DNA of 64,000 bases from Massariosphaeria phaeospora. Lineage: Eukaryota; Ascomycota; Dothideomycetes; Pleosporales. Numbering within the stretch: the first letter of the stretch is position 1; every line of letters begins with the position of its first letter. Both the position numbers and the translations under genes were made by a program. The notes under the pieces are model-generated. The model saw only the letters and a program-made list of their open reading frames with translations, ran no database searches and had not been told where the DNA came from. Shown here in pieces: positions 1 through 11,390 of this stretch. Location of the stretch: assembly GCA_011032825.1 (NCBI GenBank), contig JAADJZ010000027.1, positions 186,001-250,000 on the forward strand, read 5' to 3'.

Positions 1-1973
1 TGCCCACTGCCGGAGTGATCCCAAAAATGCCGGGACACTATACTTTACAAAGGTTGCTGCAGCTTCGAATTGAGCTCTTGCAGGAATTGAATGGCAGTAC
101 CTCCGCAAGTTGACAATACCACTCAGCTCGAGTCGCGATTCTGCTCGAATTTGCTCATCATATCGATGCTCTATGTAGTCCATGTTACTGACACAGAAGA
201 CCTGAAGGTCGCCTAACTGGATATCTTCGGCGTATCTCCCAATAAGCTCGGTAGCTACTTGGCGATTGCGTCGCTCGACCAAGAATCTCTTCAACCCATG
301 CTCCAGATCCTGTAACATGTCACGAGTTCGTAGTTCTTCGGCCAAGGCACCCGGGACACCATGCCGTCTCTGGGCTTCGTTCCGCTTTACTTGTTTCTTG
401 AGTACCTCGATCTGCTGCCGCCAAGTCCGGACTTGTAGCGATACGGTAGGATCTTTGCGTTCTACGGTGCGAGCAACGACATCTTCTGACTTGGTACAGA
501 TGATTTGGAGAGGACGATGGCGACCGAAGCGCTTGACGATGTCTGAAACCGCGTTATCTGAGAGAGCATGGCCTATGGTGGTAACAGCGAAGATCTCATG
601 GCAATTACGAAGGTATCGCTCCGTTTGCCGCGCTCGCGCAAAGTCGAGCTTGTGTGGAGCCGGACAATCGGCTAGGACAAGGCCTGTTTGTAGTAGTGAA
701 GCTCGAAGGTATACACGGACGACCCGAATGAAAGGCCAGAGAGCCGGCATACTTTCTTCGACCGGATCGCTGATGAAAGCATCGAGCTCATCTATACATT
801 CTTCAAGACTGAAAGCTGCCACGGACCACGTGTTCGTATGTAGCCCGCCTGGTCTGCCGTCGAGAAACTCTAACGCCCATTGTTGAAGAATCTCGACGAG
901 TGGGATGTCCGCCTCGTCCTGATATCCCAGTAAGAAATCCTTGGTGAAGATAGTATGGCTCCGGAACATTACACGGAGAGTTTGCCATGCAACTTCGGAC
1001 CGGGTCTTGATATCACTCCGCTCATCTCCCATTTCAACATCCTGCAAGGCAGGAGCATGGTATGCGCGCCAGGTTCGTATGAGTTCGTCGATGAGTTCTT
1101 TTATTTCATCAATTCCCATATAGTCAATTTCTATGTTGAAAGGCTCATCATAATAGGCAGGTCTGAATCTGTATTCCGTGATGATAGGTATCGATTGTCC
1201 ATTTTCACTGCTCTTTGTTGAAGTTAGTACAATTCATAATAGACGTGATCAGTTTCCCATACCGACTGTGCGAGACATGGATGGTCAAGCAGAGAGTTGA
1301 TGATACTACTCTTTCCTATACAATATTAGTCGAAACAAGCAACACATGAGAAATTCTTACCCATCCTAGACCCACCAACTAAACCCACAGTCCTCGTCCT
1401 CACAGATTCGAATCTGCTCAGCTCTTGCGCGCACCCTCTTAAAGAATGGAGATCAGATCTCATCTGATGAGAAGTAGGACAGCCCCAGAGCGCAAGAGAT
1501 ATTTCCGTTACCTCTTGCTTGGTAGAAGCTAGGGCAGCCTGAAAATCTGGAGCGAAGAATGGTTCGTGAGGCAGTTCTTCCATAGAACTATCGTATAGAA
1601 ATTCATCTCCGGATTGAGAGATAGGCGCTGAAGGCGACACCAGTGTATTGATATTCTCGAGCAGTTGCTCGTGTTGAGTCTCCAAGAGATTTTCGGTCAA
1701 AAGTGCGAGTCGAGGTGATCGCAATCTGTCGTTGGTGCCTGAATGCAGACTGCAATAGGAAGCTGGGCTAGGCGATACGATCTTGATGTTATCCATACCA
1801 CGTGAGTTCGAAGAACGAGGGTCAACTGTTGGAAAAGGTCTTGATTCGGTGGGGCTGGTCAACACTGGACCCGAAAGTGACTGATATGAGATTATGAGGG
1901 AAGTTGACACAGGCATTGGAGTCGGTATCCTTGGAAGGACGTCTTGAGCGGTCATTGTTGTACAAGTTGCCAT
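1..1973 (-). CDS. Dynamin-like P-loop GTPase (DUF7605-type), 5' part
   Basis: The gene reads leftward and leaves the window at base 1, so the C-terminus is missing. My model is ATG at 1973, exons 1973-1361, 1315-1263 and 1212 to the edge; phases agree across both introns. The first intron splits the P-loop: GGSRM joins GKSS to give GGSRMGKSS, a Walker A. The second exon continues SIINSLLDHP, as in the dynamin/GTPase superfamily. Further on, VLADCPAP sits where a G3 motif is expected and TKSED looks like a G4 motif, followed by a charged helical stretch around bases 250-450. The roughly 200 residues before the P-loop are Ser/Pro-rich and probably disordered. Such proteins are common and multicopy in filamentous fungi and are usually annotated only as P-loop or DUF7605 proteins; their role is unknown. 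The family label is from memory of the architecture. Confidence 0.72.
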
Positions 1974-3484
1974 CCTGAAGATTGGAAGAATACTCGGGAT
2001 ATAATACAGAGACAAACGGGCGACTCTTTTACACAGAAGAAAGGGACGATATCATTTGGAGGAATCGGAAAGCTCGGACAAAAGTGAAAAAACTCGGGAG
2101 CCTGAGGTACCAGATCTTATAAGATCGGGGCACATCAGGTTGGATAACCATCGTCCAGCCATCGATAATGATGGTTGGTAGCTGTCTTAGCCCCTTCGGC
2201 ACCATCCCGTTAGGTCGCATCCTACCTTCAGGGGCACTTCTACTCGTACAATCCTTAACCCTTAGCGTAGACGGTGACACAGCTCAAGCGCTTAGCTTTC
2301 GTTGTTGTGATTCGTACGGTCCTGCGAACTGAGCATTGTGGTGCGTACGGGTGGACTCGCTGATTGGACGGTTCAGCTGTCACATCTGACTAGAGATATG
2401 AGATGCAGATGGTGTGGAGGTGTGGCGCACGCGGCGTACTCAGGTGGGCAATGTTGGTTAGTGATGTGTGAGGTTGGGAAACGCCAAGGGCGCTTATAAG
2501 CTGACGGCCGGGAGCAACGGACATCTCTCCAACAACCGATAACAGGTCAGATAGATATTCATTCGAGAATCGAAGTTACCATCTGGGATGTTTTCGAGTA
2601 ACCTATAGCTATGGTTTGTTTTATCGTGAAAGCATTACTTGGATGTATGCGTGGATAACGCTATGGGGCGGGCATTCCCACGGATTTCTTTTCACTCCTC
2701 TAGCTTTAGCGCTTTCGAATATGGTTAGCTAACCGCCAGAGCAAGAAGTGATGTTTCGCCGTATTAGCCATCACATTGGCGGCACACTGCAGGTACCATT
2801 TTTCTATGTTTCGAGGTAATTATGTGGTCTGGTGGTCCAGGACTCACCTGGGCAACCTGCAGAAGTCACCCTACCAACATGGTGATAGGCGAGGGGTTCC
2901 TACGGTAAGCCACAGCCGTTCTCCACAGCTTCATACTTTCAGTGACGAGCCCAACGCGGTCTCTTACGATGGGGGATTTTGAAAAATCGCGTATGCGAAT
3001 GTTGGGAGTGAGGAGCAGTTCACTCATATCGATCGATTGATTACCGCCCTCGCTGGTGCTTTCAGCCGTCATCAATCCTTTGCGCATCTTCTGAATCGTC
3101 AATACTAACGTGAAGCGTATAGACAGGAATACCAAATCCACCAAAATGCTTCAAATGCCCGCCATCCTAGGATGTACTTGAACTCCATGTCTTTGCATCC
3201 CGTGCCGATCAAAGTCGGCGTGAAGTGCACGAAGCAACCTTCTGCCGCTCCTCTGCCTGGTTACCCGAACGCCATACGCTAAGTCCCATATCAGATCATC
3301 AAAGGAGACAGAGGAATGTAGAACAAACTCCATCGGACCATCCTTCGCATCATTCCATGACCAACATTGTGGCTGACTGGAGTCGAGCTACGTGTAGTTT
3401 CTAGTGGTCCTATTAACCTGCCAACCCACAATGAGTGTTAGCGAAGTCGGAACTTTTACAAATAGTTAAAGTGATTAGATGAAT
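1974..3484. other. Intergenic, no supported gene
   Basis: This 1.5 kb holds the promoter of the GTPase gene on its left and the 3' side of the SUMO ligase on its right. Short minus-strand reading frames at about 2866-3144 and 3151-3360 show no family motif and no convincing splice joins. They could be remnants of a decayed gene, but I cannot support a product. Confidence 0.5.
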
Positions 3485-5512
3485 TCAAGGGGAGCTGTCA
3501 AGATACGCCGGATATGCTGACGTTCCATAGTTGGGACGCGGTGGAGGCTGGTGATGTGATCCGTAGGAGCTATGGATATGGGAAGAGGGAGGATAACCAG
3601 GTGCTGGGGGACGCATAGGTACGCTGGAGGTACCAGCCATGGGTAGCTGATACCGGCTTGATGGATCCGGGACGTTATTGGGAGTACTGTACGCTACCTT
3701 CTTCGTAGGCCTTGCAGGCTCGTCGTCATCCAGCGTCAGATCGATCACCTCTGAGGTTCGCTTGTTACTGGTGCGCGGAGCCGCCGACGCTTCTCGAGAA
3801 GATAAGGGCGGGGTCCTCGCCAAAGACATTGGCGTATGCACTGCCTCCGACTTGATTGCCGAGATGCGGTAGTCTGAAATCTCAACGAGGTCGTCGTCGC
3901 TATCGTCGCCCGCAGCATGGTATCCATTGACTCCGTTCTGGCCGTTGTTCCTCGGCGTGGGAATTTCTTTATCGTGTATCCATCGGCCGCTCGGCTCGAT
4001 TGTGACTTGGTCGGTCCCTTTAGGCACACTGTCTAGGATTTCCTGTACGTATCTATCAACATGTCAGTACACGCACCGCCTGCACCATACTCGTAACCTA
4101 CTGATCGACTGCCAATCCTTCAAATGATATGGTCTTGTTGCATATTGGACATGTCCAAGTGGGAGCTTGCTCCTGCAGCTGAAGGAACGATTCGGCATCG
4201 AAGCACTGATTGTGCGTGCATACTGTTGATCGACAGGGTATCGCAATTCGGAGGGTCGAGATGGGATCTTTGAGGGACATGACACTAGACGCGACTACGA
4301 TATCTGGGTCACTGGCTTTCTTGGCCACTGCACCCATTTCAGCCCTCGCACTGTAGAGGTCACGTTGTGTAACTTACATTCATTGAGAACGGACTGCTTG
4401 GTAATGATATTGCGCTTCTCGATGCGTTTTGCCAAATCCTCGACAGATGACTTTTTCACCATGTAAACAAATACGTTGTATTTCTAGTGTATATCAGCAT
4501 GCGAGGTCTGTTAAGCGAGGGGTAGATATAGGAGACCTCTTTCTGACTTGCCTTTTGAGTCAAGGCATACGTGATCAATAGGTTATTTCGATAGTTGGCG
4601 GGATTGAGTCGGACGAATGGCGTGATATCGGCTGGGCGTGTGGAGCCTGGCTTGTTCTTTAGGCCCTTGTAATTGGCCTTGACCTCTTCTCCGTTCAAGC
4701 GCACTTCTATTTGACTGGGAAAGGTAACGTCAAGGCGCGAGAAAGGGGCAAGCGGTTGGTCGAGTGCCGAGAATAATAGTAAGCGCAAGGTGGGGTCGCT
4801 TTTGAGCCGGGCGCAAGTCTCCGAAGAGAGAATCAGATTCTTGTTAAAATTCTGGCGATGGCTGGGTGAAGCTAGGCAGATTAGACAAGGTAAAGGAGAG
4901 TATGCTGGGTAGAGACGTACCTTCGAGCACCTCATTTTCAAGGATTAGTTCGCGTATCTCGAAAAATGGGGACTCTTTGAACTGGTGCTTCAGTCCTAGG
5001 CCTAGAGACTCTTAGTGAAGCGTCCGATGCTCGGCCGAGGCCTGAGGATAGCTTACGAGGAGCAAAAAGCGACGGCTGCTGGAATGGGGCATATTGGGGA
5101 CGATGGTCGTACCCGTTCGACGCGGCCGGCGAAGTGTGCGTGTACGAGGGCGTTGAGGGCGAGTGAGAATCGGAGGGCGGCGGAGCGCCATGGTTTTGGA
5201 TGCGATGCCGCAGCCGCTGGATGGTCTCGGTGTCGTTGTCCATGATGGCCTTGCTGACTACTGTAAAAAGCGAGTATAGTTAGCGAGTCGGCCGGGCTGG
5301 AGCACAGTAGAAGGTGAGAGAGAACAAGACGAGACGAGGGGAAGTGGGCGTGTAAGCATACATTCTATCACCCGGCCCTGGAGGATAGGCTTGTTGCCGC
5401 TCTGCACCTGGCCCTCCTCTTTGCAAATCCGCCGCAGGTCGGCATTGACCAGGGTCTTAACCCGGGCGCTGAGCTGGCTGGCGAGTTGCTGGAAGGAATT
5501 GGTCGCAGCCAT
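3485..5512 (-). CDS. siz1: SUMO E3 ligase, Siz/PIAS family
   Basis: This enzyme transfers SUMO from Ubc9 to nuclear targets such as septins, PCNA and chromatin proteins. Seven exons give about 548 residues: 5512-5362, 5257-5057, 4995-4921, 4871-4552, 4483-4378, 4327-4102, 4052-3485. An N-terminal SAP DNA-binding domain lies at about 1-48. A PINIT domain follows at about 115-275, with ESPFFEIRELILENE and KYNVFVYMVKK. The SP-RING lies at about 295-355, with PCRSTVCTHNQCFD and WTCPICNK, and VDQYVQEIL after it. A SUMO-interaction motif, VIDLTL, sits near 462-467 inside a disordered tail rich in Ser, Pro and Tyr. Intron 4 has a GC donor (AAG then GCAAGT). The start is the only Met that precedes the SAP domain. 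Its promoter is shared with the divergent gene at 6269. Confidence 0.93.
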
Positions 5513-6268
5513 GGCGGGAGTGCGGCAGGCTGGGGACGCTGGGGCGCGGCGACTCTATCGATAGCAGACGGGTCCGCAGTGGTTACCACGAGGCGACGGC
5601 GCGGGCAGACATGAACGGCGGGCGACGGGGAGGGAAAAGTCGGGCGCGGCGGACGGCGTGCAGCAGAGGTGAAGGCTGGCGGGGGTGGAGCGAGCGCGCA
5701 GCGGCGGTGAAGTGGAAGATGTATGGGCTGGGGAGCAGCTTCCACCCGCGCCGGTCGTGCGATGGCCGGTGTCTCGACGTCGGCGTCGCGTGGGGAGGGG
5801 CACACTGGGCACACACGGCGGGCAGCGCCAGCGTTCAATGAATGGCGGTGGTGGACGACGAGGAGGTGGACGGGGTGGACAATGTGGGCAGGCAGGCAGG
5901 CCGTGGACGTCTCTCGAGGCCCGATGCGGCGGCTCTCGCGGCGACTCTCTCGCGGCGGCAGCCTCACCCAACGGCAGCGGCCATGATGGAGTTGTCGACG
6001 ACGAGCCTAGCCCGGTCGAGGCTAGCGAGCGCCTGCACGGACCGGCATGCGGCGCGGGCGGCATTCACAGATTTCGCCGGGGTGGGCAGGCAGACGCCCG
6101 CCCGTGACCCGCGAGAATTGAGAATTGAAGAAAGCGGCCTGCGCTCGCCACACTCACCTGCTCCCGTCCGTCTCTCGTCCTCCCCTTCCTTCCTCCACCA
6201 CCACCACCACCACCACACCCAACCCTCCCCCAGTCTAAGTACCCCGGCCCCCCTGCGCGTCCCTCACA
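5513..6268. promoter_or_regulatory. Divergent promoter between siz1 and the DUF2423 gene
   Basis: About 750 GC-rich bases separate two divergent start codons. Overlapping reading frames on both strands (for example around 5368-6064) are low-complexity Arg/Pro/Ala translations of GC-rich DNA and show no family motif. I read the interval as a shared promoter plus two 5' leaders. Confidence 0.5.
6195..6215 (+). repeat. (CCA)7 microsatellite
   Basis: Seven perfect CCA units lie about 55 bases before the ATG at 6269, in a pyrimidine-rich stretch that is probably the 5' leader of that gene. Confidence 0.9.
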
Positions 6269-6996
6269 ATGGCAAAGGGCCTGCGATCCAGCGTCAAAAA
6301 GTCGAACCGCACCAAGCTGCGCGCCCGCGTCTTCCGGCCCGTCGAGGACGCCCGCGCCGAACGCCTGCACGCGAAGCTGCTCGACACCCTCCAGCAGCCC
6401 AAGCGCGAGCAGCCCGCGAAAAAGACCGAAATGGACATTGACGACGGTGCGGCTCCCCTGCCCCACAGCCCTTCCCTTCCGTCTGACCCAGCAACAGCTC
6501 CCGCCACCGCCCCGGACACCGACGACAAGAACGCACAGGCAGAGTTCCCCAAAGGTTCGTGCTTTTTTTCTGCTGAGATTCCTGACTCGTTTTTCGACTA
6601 CCGGCACAGCCGCGACCCCCCCGCCAAGACCACGCCCACCGACCGCCGCCAAAGCCGGAATCTTTATCTCTACCTGGGCCTCTGCTCCGACGTCGCTGGC
6701 TTTACCAGCAATGGAGACCTCACGCTTGCCTATGAGCCGCTGGACCTGCACTGGTTGGGTGATTCAGGGCTGACAGTGAAATCCTAGACATGGAAATCGA
6801 CAACGGCGCCGCTGCTCCCTCCGCCTCCTCGTCCTCGTCCACGAAACACAAGTCCAAGAACGACCGCAGCAAGAAGCGCAAGGAGCAGAGACGGAAGCCG
6901 AGAAACACCATCGCCTTTCCTCAGACCCGCGGCAAGGGCGCCCTCAAGCCCTTCTCCGAATCCGGGGTCCGCAAGCGCCGCAATACCCATTTTTAG
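6269..6996 (+). CDS. DUF2423 small basic nucleolar protein (LLPH/YBL028C-like)
   Basis: Two exons, 6269-6554 and 6788-6996, encode about 164 residues. The N-terminus MAKGLRSSVKKSNRTKLRA is the DUF2423 signature of fungal YBL028C and animal LLPH, small nucleolar proteins linked to large-subunit ribosome biogenesis. The C-terminus is very basic (KKRKEQRRKPR) and ends GVRKRRNTHF, also typical of the family. The intron donor is GTTCGT after CCCAAAG, and the acceptor CCTAG restores the frame into DMEIDNG. An Asp/Ala-rich low-complexity linker joins the two conserved ends. Its ATG directly precedes the conserved block. It diverges from siz1 and converges on the CFEM-like gene. Confidence 0.85.
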
Positions 6997-7643
6997 CATA
7001 CAGGTGTTGGAGGTACTATCATTGGTTTCCCTTGTTCTTATATTCTCATGTCCATCCCCGACCTCCCTTGTGGTATGGCTGGGTCTCAAAAATCTCGCAT
7101 TTCCAGGCGTTCATCTAGGGAGGATATATATTGGCCCATAAGGGCATCATGATTCACGGTTGATACCACGTCCCATTTTGGGCACCCTCATATATCACAA
7201 TTTAGTTAGATGTGCCTTAGTTGAAATCATTAGCATTCTTATCAATTCTGGACCTTGCCTTTTCCCACGTGTCGTTTTCTACCCACGCCTACCAGGCAGA
7301 ATTTGTTTTTGATAAAGATGAGGTAAATAGTGCCCCTATATCTTTGTAAAGCACTATTATATCTAGGATACTAGGTAATGTCTAAACAGGGATTGTGTAT
7401 AGATAGAAGAGGGTACCGTCATCTAGGTTAGTAGATGTGTAAGTAGGAGCGCATGAGTAGATCACGTCATTCACGCACACGCAAGGAAGTACTATCTCAG
7501 TAATTGAGTTTTCCCATTGTTTATTAGATCAGGCTTCCTAGCTAGGAGGAGCTCAAAAGTAGATCGGGCTAGGTGCCAAGGAGAATAATCAGTATACTCC
7601 TGGCCGATTCGCACAGACGACTATCACTTGAGCCCCAGTAAAG
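6997..7643. other. Convergent intergenic region
   Basis: About 650 AT-richer bases lie between two convergent genes. They should hold both 3' untranslated regions; I see no open frame or RNA gene. Confidence 0.6.
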
Positions 7644-8515
7644 CTATCCCCTCCTACCTAGTATTGTCGCAACTAGAACTCCAAGTACCACAACCCAAAC
7701 CATCCCCTTCCCGTCTCCGCCCTCAACGCCCTTCCGCCGAACTCCTAGTCCTACACCCCCCACATTCGCGTTCGCATTCGCAGCCCCCGTCTGACTCGGC
7801 GCCGTTATCTTGAGGCCAGTCGTACGGCCAGCATCTCCCGTGCCGGTCTCCTTCACTCGCGTAGCACCGCCCGACACGATGCGAGACCCGCTATCCGCAG
7901 GGGTGAGTAGATGGTCATTCAATGAGCTAGAAACAGATAAAGAGGACGGGCAGGTGTAGTGTGTCAATGTAGGGCTAGGTGTAGAGGCCAGAGCGCAGAG
8001 TTGGGCGAGGGCGACCGAGGCGGTGCAGATGGCGGAGGTGTGAGGCGAGCAGAAGGATGTTAGACAGCTGATTTGGAAGGAAATAGTGTTAGTCTTGGAC
8101 TTGTCCGATACTGCAGTGGTTCCTGATGTAATAGATGGAGAAGAAGGGTTGGGTGTTATGTAGCGTAGATAGACCTGGACATACTGGAAGCCAATATTCG
8201 CGAAACTGCATGCACAAGCTAGGTCCTCGTTATCACACTCGCTGATCTTAGAAGACGCAGATGAGGAGCAGGATTCATAATGCCTGCATTGTGTCAGACT
8301 AAACTCTCTATATCTTCTAGCATAAGACCGAGGTCGAGAGGATGGAGTATAAAAGTATGATGTACGTACGACCGTGGTGCACCAGTCGCACAGGACACAC
8401 TCGCTGCAGAAGTTATACTGCTGGAATGCCCATGGTGCTCATGCGCCTGTCCATCGTGGGCAAGGACAGAGGCTAGTAACAAGGTAGCAGAGGCTGAAAC
8501 GAAGAAGAGTTGCAT
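7644..8515 (-). CDS. CFEM-like GPI-anchored cell-surface protein
   Basis: Three exons, 8515-8370, 8283-8185 and 8067-7644, give about 222 residues. MQLFFVSASATLLLASVLA is a clear signal peptide; the next upstream Met would spoil it, so 8515 is the start. The mature N-terminus carries spaced cysteines in a CFEM-like order, including ECDNEDLACAC and then CLTSFC, ending ALAQLC. A Ser/Thr/Gly-rich stalk follows. The last 20 residues (GMVWVVVLGVLVATILGRRG) are hydrophobic and look like a GPI-attachment signal. CFEM proteins act at the cell surface in haem/iron capture, adhesion or plant interaction; which applies here cannot be told. The third exon acceptor has an ideal branch site (CTAAC, then AAATCAG). 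Cysteine spacing was judged by eye, so the CFEM label is likely but not certain. Confidence 0.68.
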
Positions 8516-8753
8516 AGCGACTTGAGACAGACTGTAGCCTAACAGACTCAAATTCGGAGACCGAGTAGGAGCTTATGGCGGAGCTGTGCTTGTTTCCTCG
8601 TCAACCAAAGGGTGTTAAATTACACACGAGGAAACTTCTGCAGGGAATGCATCCCGCATGCTACTTGGGCATATGTTGCAGTCTTCTGTATGCAAGGACT
8701 TTGAACCCTCACGCGCCTCAAGCGCGCGAACCGCGTAGACTCGATCGGTCCGA

Positions 8754-10508
8754 TCAGAATATATCTCCAGATAAGTCTTCAGCCAAACCTTCCAACTCTT
8801 CCTGGAGAAATGGAATCCATAGCCGCTCCGTCCCCATAGCATCGTTCCGATTCACGATCATTTGATGGTCGTGGAATTCCTTCAGCAGCGTCCTAAACCC
8901 AACCTCACTTGAACAGACGAATTCTTCAACCGCCTTATTATACAAAACTCGATACTCGACGCCTTGTGTTGACTCTGAGATCCCATGTCGTGTTTGCGCC
9001 ACTTTTTTGTTGCGCGGAGTGGCCGTGATATGATCGTCGTCATTGAATGCTGCGGTGTCATTATCCATGAGAAGTAGCGCGAGCTGCTCAGTCACTATAA
9101 TCCTGAAAAGCGATCGTGCGTTCTCGGGAAGGGATCGCAGGACGAAGCCCACGCCGTCCCTACCGCCGATTCTTCTACCACTGCGGCCGAGGAGTTCATT
9201 AACTGTTTCGACAACGTCGATCTCCGCCTCGTATGGCGCAAAGGTTGTTGCGTCGTGAAAGAGAAACTGGTACTGAGCTCGTAACCCGACATCCCAGAGT
9301 AGGGGAAAATTCGGGGTGTCGGCGGTACAGACCATGTTTATTGAGGGATGGGCAGCAAGTGATGCAAGCATCGATGGTGTCGGAGATCTGCGCAGCCATG
9401 GCGAATCGACAGAGTTTATAATGACGGGTATTGGATGCGCGGGAGGGTTTTCGGAGAGGAAGTCGAGAAGATAAGTAAGAAGTGATGCTGGTTGGTTAGG
9501 CATTTTCGTGTTCGGAGGCACGATTGTCGATGCTATAGTAATTAGAATTTCCTTTATTGACGTTCCTGGGACATAGCCATCAACGACGGCGATTTTTGGT
9601 GTCTTTTTGGATCTCTTATATGGTGCGCGCGCACTTAGATATTTGTAGAGGTGGGCCGTAAAACGTTCAGTTATTGGGAGTTTCGAACCGTATCCGTACA
9701 GGCATATGTTGAATCCCTCTTCCAGTTCAAACACCCACTGGTCGTAGGCCCGTTGGTGCAATTCGAGCAAGAACTCCATCTCAGGCCCATGGCGGTCGTG
9801 GTACGACTGCATCGCCTGGAAGTATTCATCATGGTTCAGTAGACTATGAGACGACAGCGTGTTGTTCGACGTCTTAGTGCCACCAGGACGGTTCTGCCAA
9901 AAGTACTCTTCATGCGCTGGCAGCTCCGAGGGCGGCGGAGAAGGCTGTTTTCGCAGTTTCCCGCCTTTCCCAGACCCCTTTGGTCGACCTCGCCCCCGCT
10001 TCGACGGTGTTTCAGGCAACGGCACAGTCTCCTGTGCGCCGTCTGGCTCATGCTGGCCTTCTTCTCCGTCAGCATCTTCATCTTCATTTCCGTCGTCTTC
10101 GTCCTCAGCACCCAGGATGTGTTGCGCAAGTGTCTCGTCGTCGTCCAATGCCTCCTGGTCAGAGTCGGCGCCGTTGATTGCCTGCTGCAGCAGTCTCCGG
10201 TTGCTCTTCCGCCTCGCACTTCGGTCGGCATTGCGGACGACGGTAGGGCTATCGTTCGGGGTCGCGTCTCGGCCGGGCTTCGATGGCGTCTCGAAGAGTA
10301 ACGTGCGGTTCGTTCTGGGCGTTGTGGCCTGGATGCCGTTGGTCTTCTTCAGTATCGATCTCGGTGTCCCGTTCTCGGCTCCCGGCTGCCCCCTTGCCCG
10401 CCTTGACGGCGTATGCACATGCAGCTCGTTGCTGGCGTCATGGTGTTTTTTCCGAGGACTCGAGGCTTCAATGTGGTTGTCGACGCGTTTCCGCTTTGCA
10501 CTTGCCAT
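8754..10508 (-). CDS. ORC2: Origin recognition complex subunit 2
   Basis: Orc2 is a subunit of the six-protein complex that marks replication origins and loads the MCM helicase. One uninterrupted frame encodes 584 residues from the ATG at 10508 (MASAKRKRVDNH). The frame stays open upstream to 10895, but that extension is Arg-rich and unconserved, so I prefer the inner start. An acidic, disordered N-terminal third contains an AT-hook, KRGRGRPKG. The conserved core begins near HEEYFWQNRPGG and includes ELHQRAYDQWVFELEEGFN followed by YGYGSK, the Orc2 hallmark, and then PVIINSVDSPWLR. The C-terminal winged-helix region ends EEFVCSSEVGFRTLLKEF. It diverges from the sugar transporter. Confidence 0.95.
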   Translation of the reverse strand: MASAKRKRVDNHIEASSPRKKHHDASNELHVHTPSRRARGQPGAENGTPRSILKKTNGIQATTPRTNRTLLFETPSKPGRDATPNDSPTVVRNADRSARRKSNRRLLQQAINGADSDQEALDDDETLAQHILGAEDEDDGNEDEDADGEEGQHEPDGAQETVPLPETPSKRGRGRPKGSGKGGKLRKQPSPPPSELPAHEEYFWQNRPGGTKTSNNTLSSHSLLNHDEYFQAMQSYHDRHGPEMEFLLELHQRAYDQWVFELEEGFNICLYGYGSKLPITERFTAHLYKYLSARAPYKRSKKTPKIAVVDGYVPGTSIKEILITIASTIVPPNTKMPNQPASLLTYLLDFLSENPPAHPIPVIINSVDSPWLRRSPTPSMLASLAAHPSINMVCTADTPNFPLLWDVGLRAQYQFLFHDATTFAPYEAEIDVVETVNELLGRSGRRIGGRDGVGFVLRSLPENARSLFRIIVTEQLALLLMDNDTAAFNDDDHITATPRNKKVAQTRHGISESTQGVEYRVLYNKAVEEFVCSSEVGFRTLLKEFHDHQMIVNRNDAMGTERLWIPFLQEELEGLAEDLSGDIF

Positions 10509-11390
10509 CAGATGCAGGCCCACTTTGTCGCCCGCTTTCATCCGCGTTGGCCGCCCCGAGTTGGTTTCCGCGTGTCGTGGGCCACGCGAAAGTACGAAGT
10601 AGGCGCGTCGAGATCGGAGCGTCGGCCACTTGGTCTTGGCGGCCGGTCCTGCCGTGCACAGTCTAGGCCCAGATAGGCAAGACTGCATCTTTTCACGTGC
10701 TGCCCGGTCAAATGGATCCATCCATCCACCAACCTTGGAACCTTGGAATCTGGGGAACCCCGCCAGCGTCACCACGGGAAATATCAAGCGCAAGCTGAAG
10801 CTTCTCCTGAGTCCTGCGCACAGCCCGGAGAATCTTCGGACGCAATCGGCCCACAGCGGCGCAAAACCATCACATGTCGATCGACCGCCGAACACCCGTG
10901 GACAATTCCGAGATCTGCAACGCCTGTTCAGTCTTCACATGGATGCGGCAGCACGACCATCCTCCAAACGGGCATGCCGAAAAGGTAGCTTCGCCACCTT
11001 CCCCTTCCCATCAGGTATACGCAGACCGCCTGAATTCAACCCATACTAGCTTTTGACTGGATCCACCTCCTCAGTCAGTCCCGACATGGTTTCCATGTAT
11101 GACGTCGACTATGCCCCCCTCTGTGGAACCACCGTCGGGTCTAAGCAGTCACCGCACGAGGGACACGCCCTCGGTAGCACTACCCGGACTAGAGCAGGCA
11201 TGAGGGGAAAAACGAGCACAGAGTAGATAAAGACCCTGCATCCTGCAGACCGTTGTTGCAAAGACCGCTCAAATACTTGTCAGCTCAGCCAGCACCTGCA
11301 ACCTACCCTTATCGACACAATAGCCACAAGGATAGCGTCGAGCTTGCGAAGTTGACCGTCCAACGCTTCAAATCGTTTCTCATCATCAGA
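10509..11390. promoter_or_regulatory. Divergent promoter between ORC2 and the MFS transporter
   Basis: About 880 bases without a supportable gene. Plus-strand frames at 10630-11056 are Arg/Ser/Pro-rich with no domain signal. Confidence 0.5.

Noticed and set aside
266..886. 206-codon plus-strand frame
   Set aside because: Antisense to the dynamin-like GTPase, whose minus-strand frame carries the GTPase motifs.
5368..6107. Overlapping frames on both strands between siz1 and the DUF2423 gene
   Set aside because: Low-complexity Arg/Pro/Ala translations of a GC-rich shared promoter.
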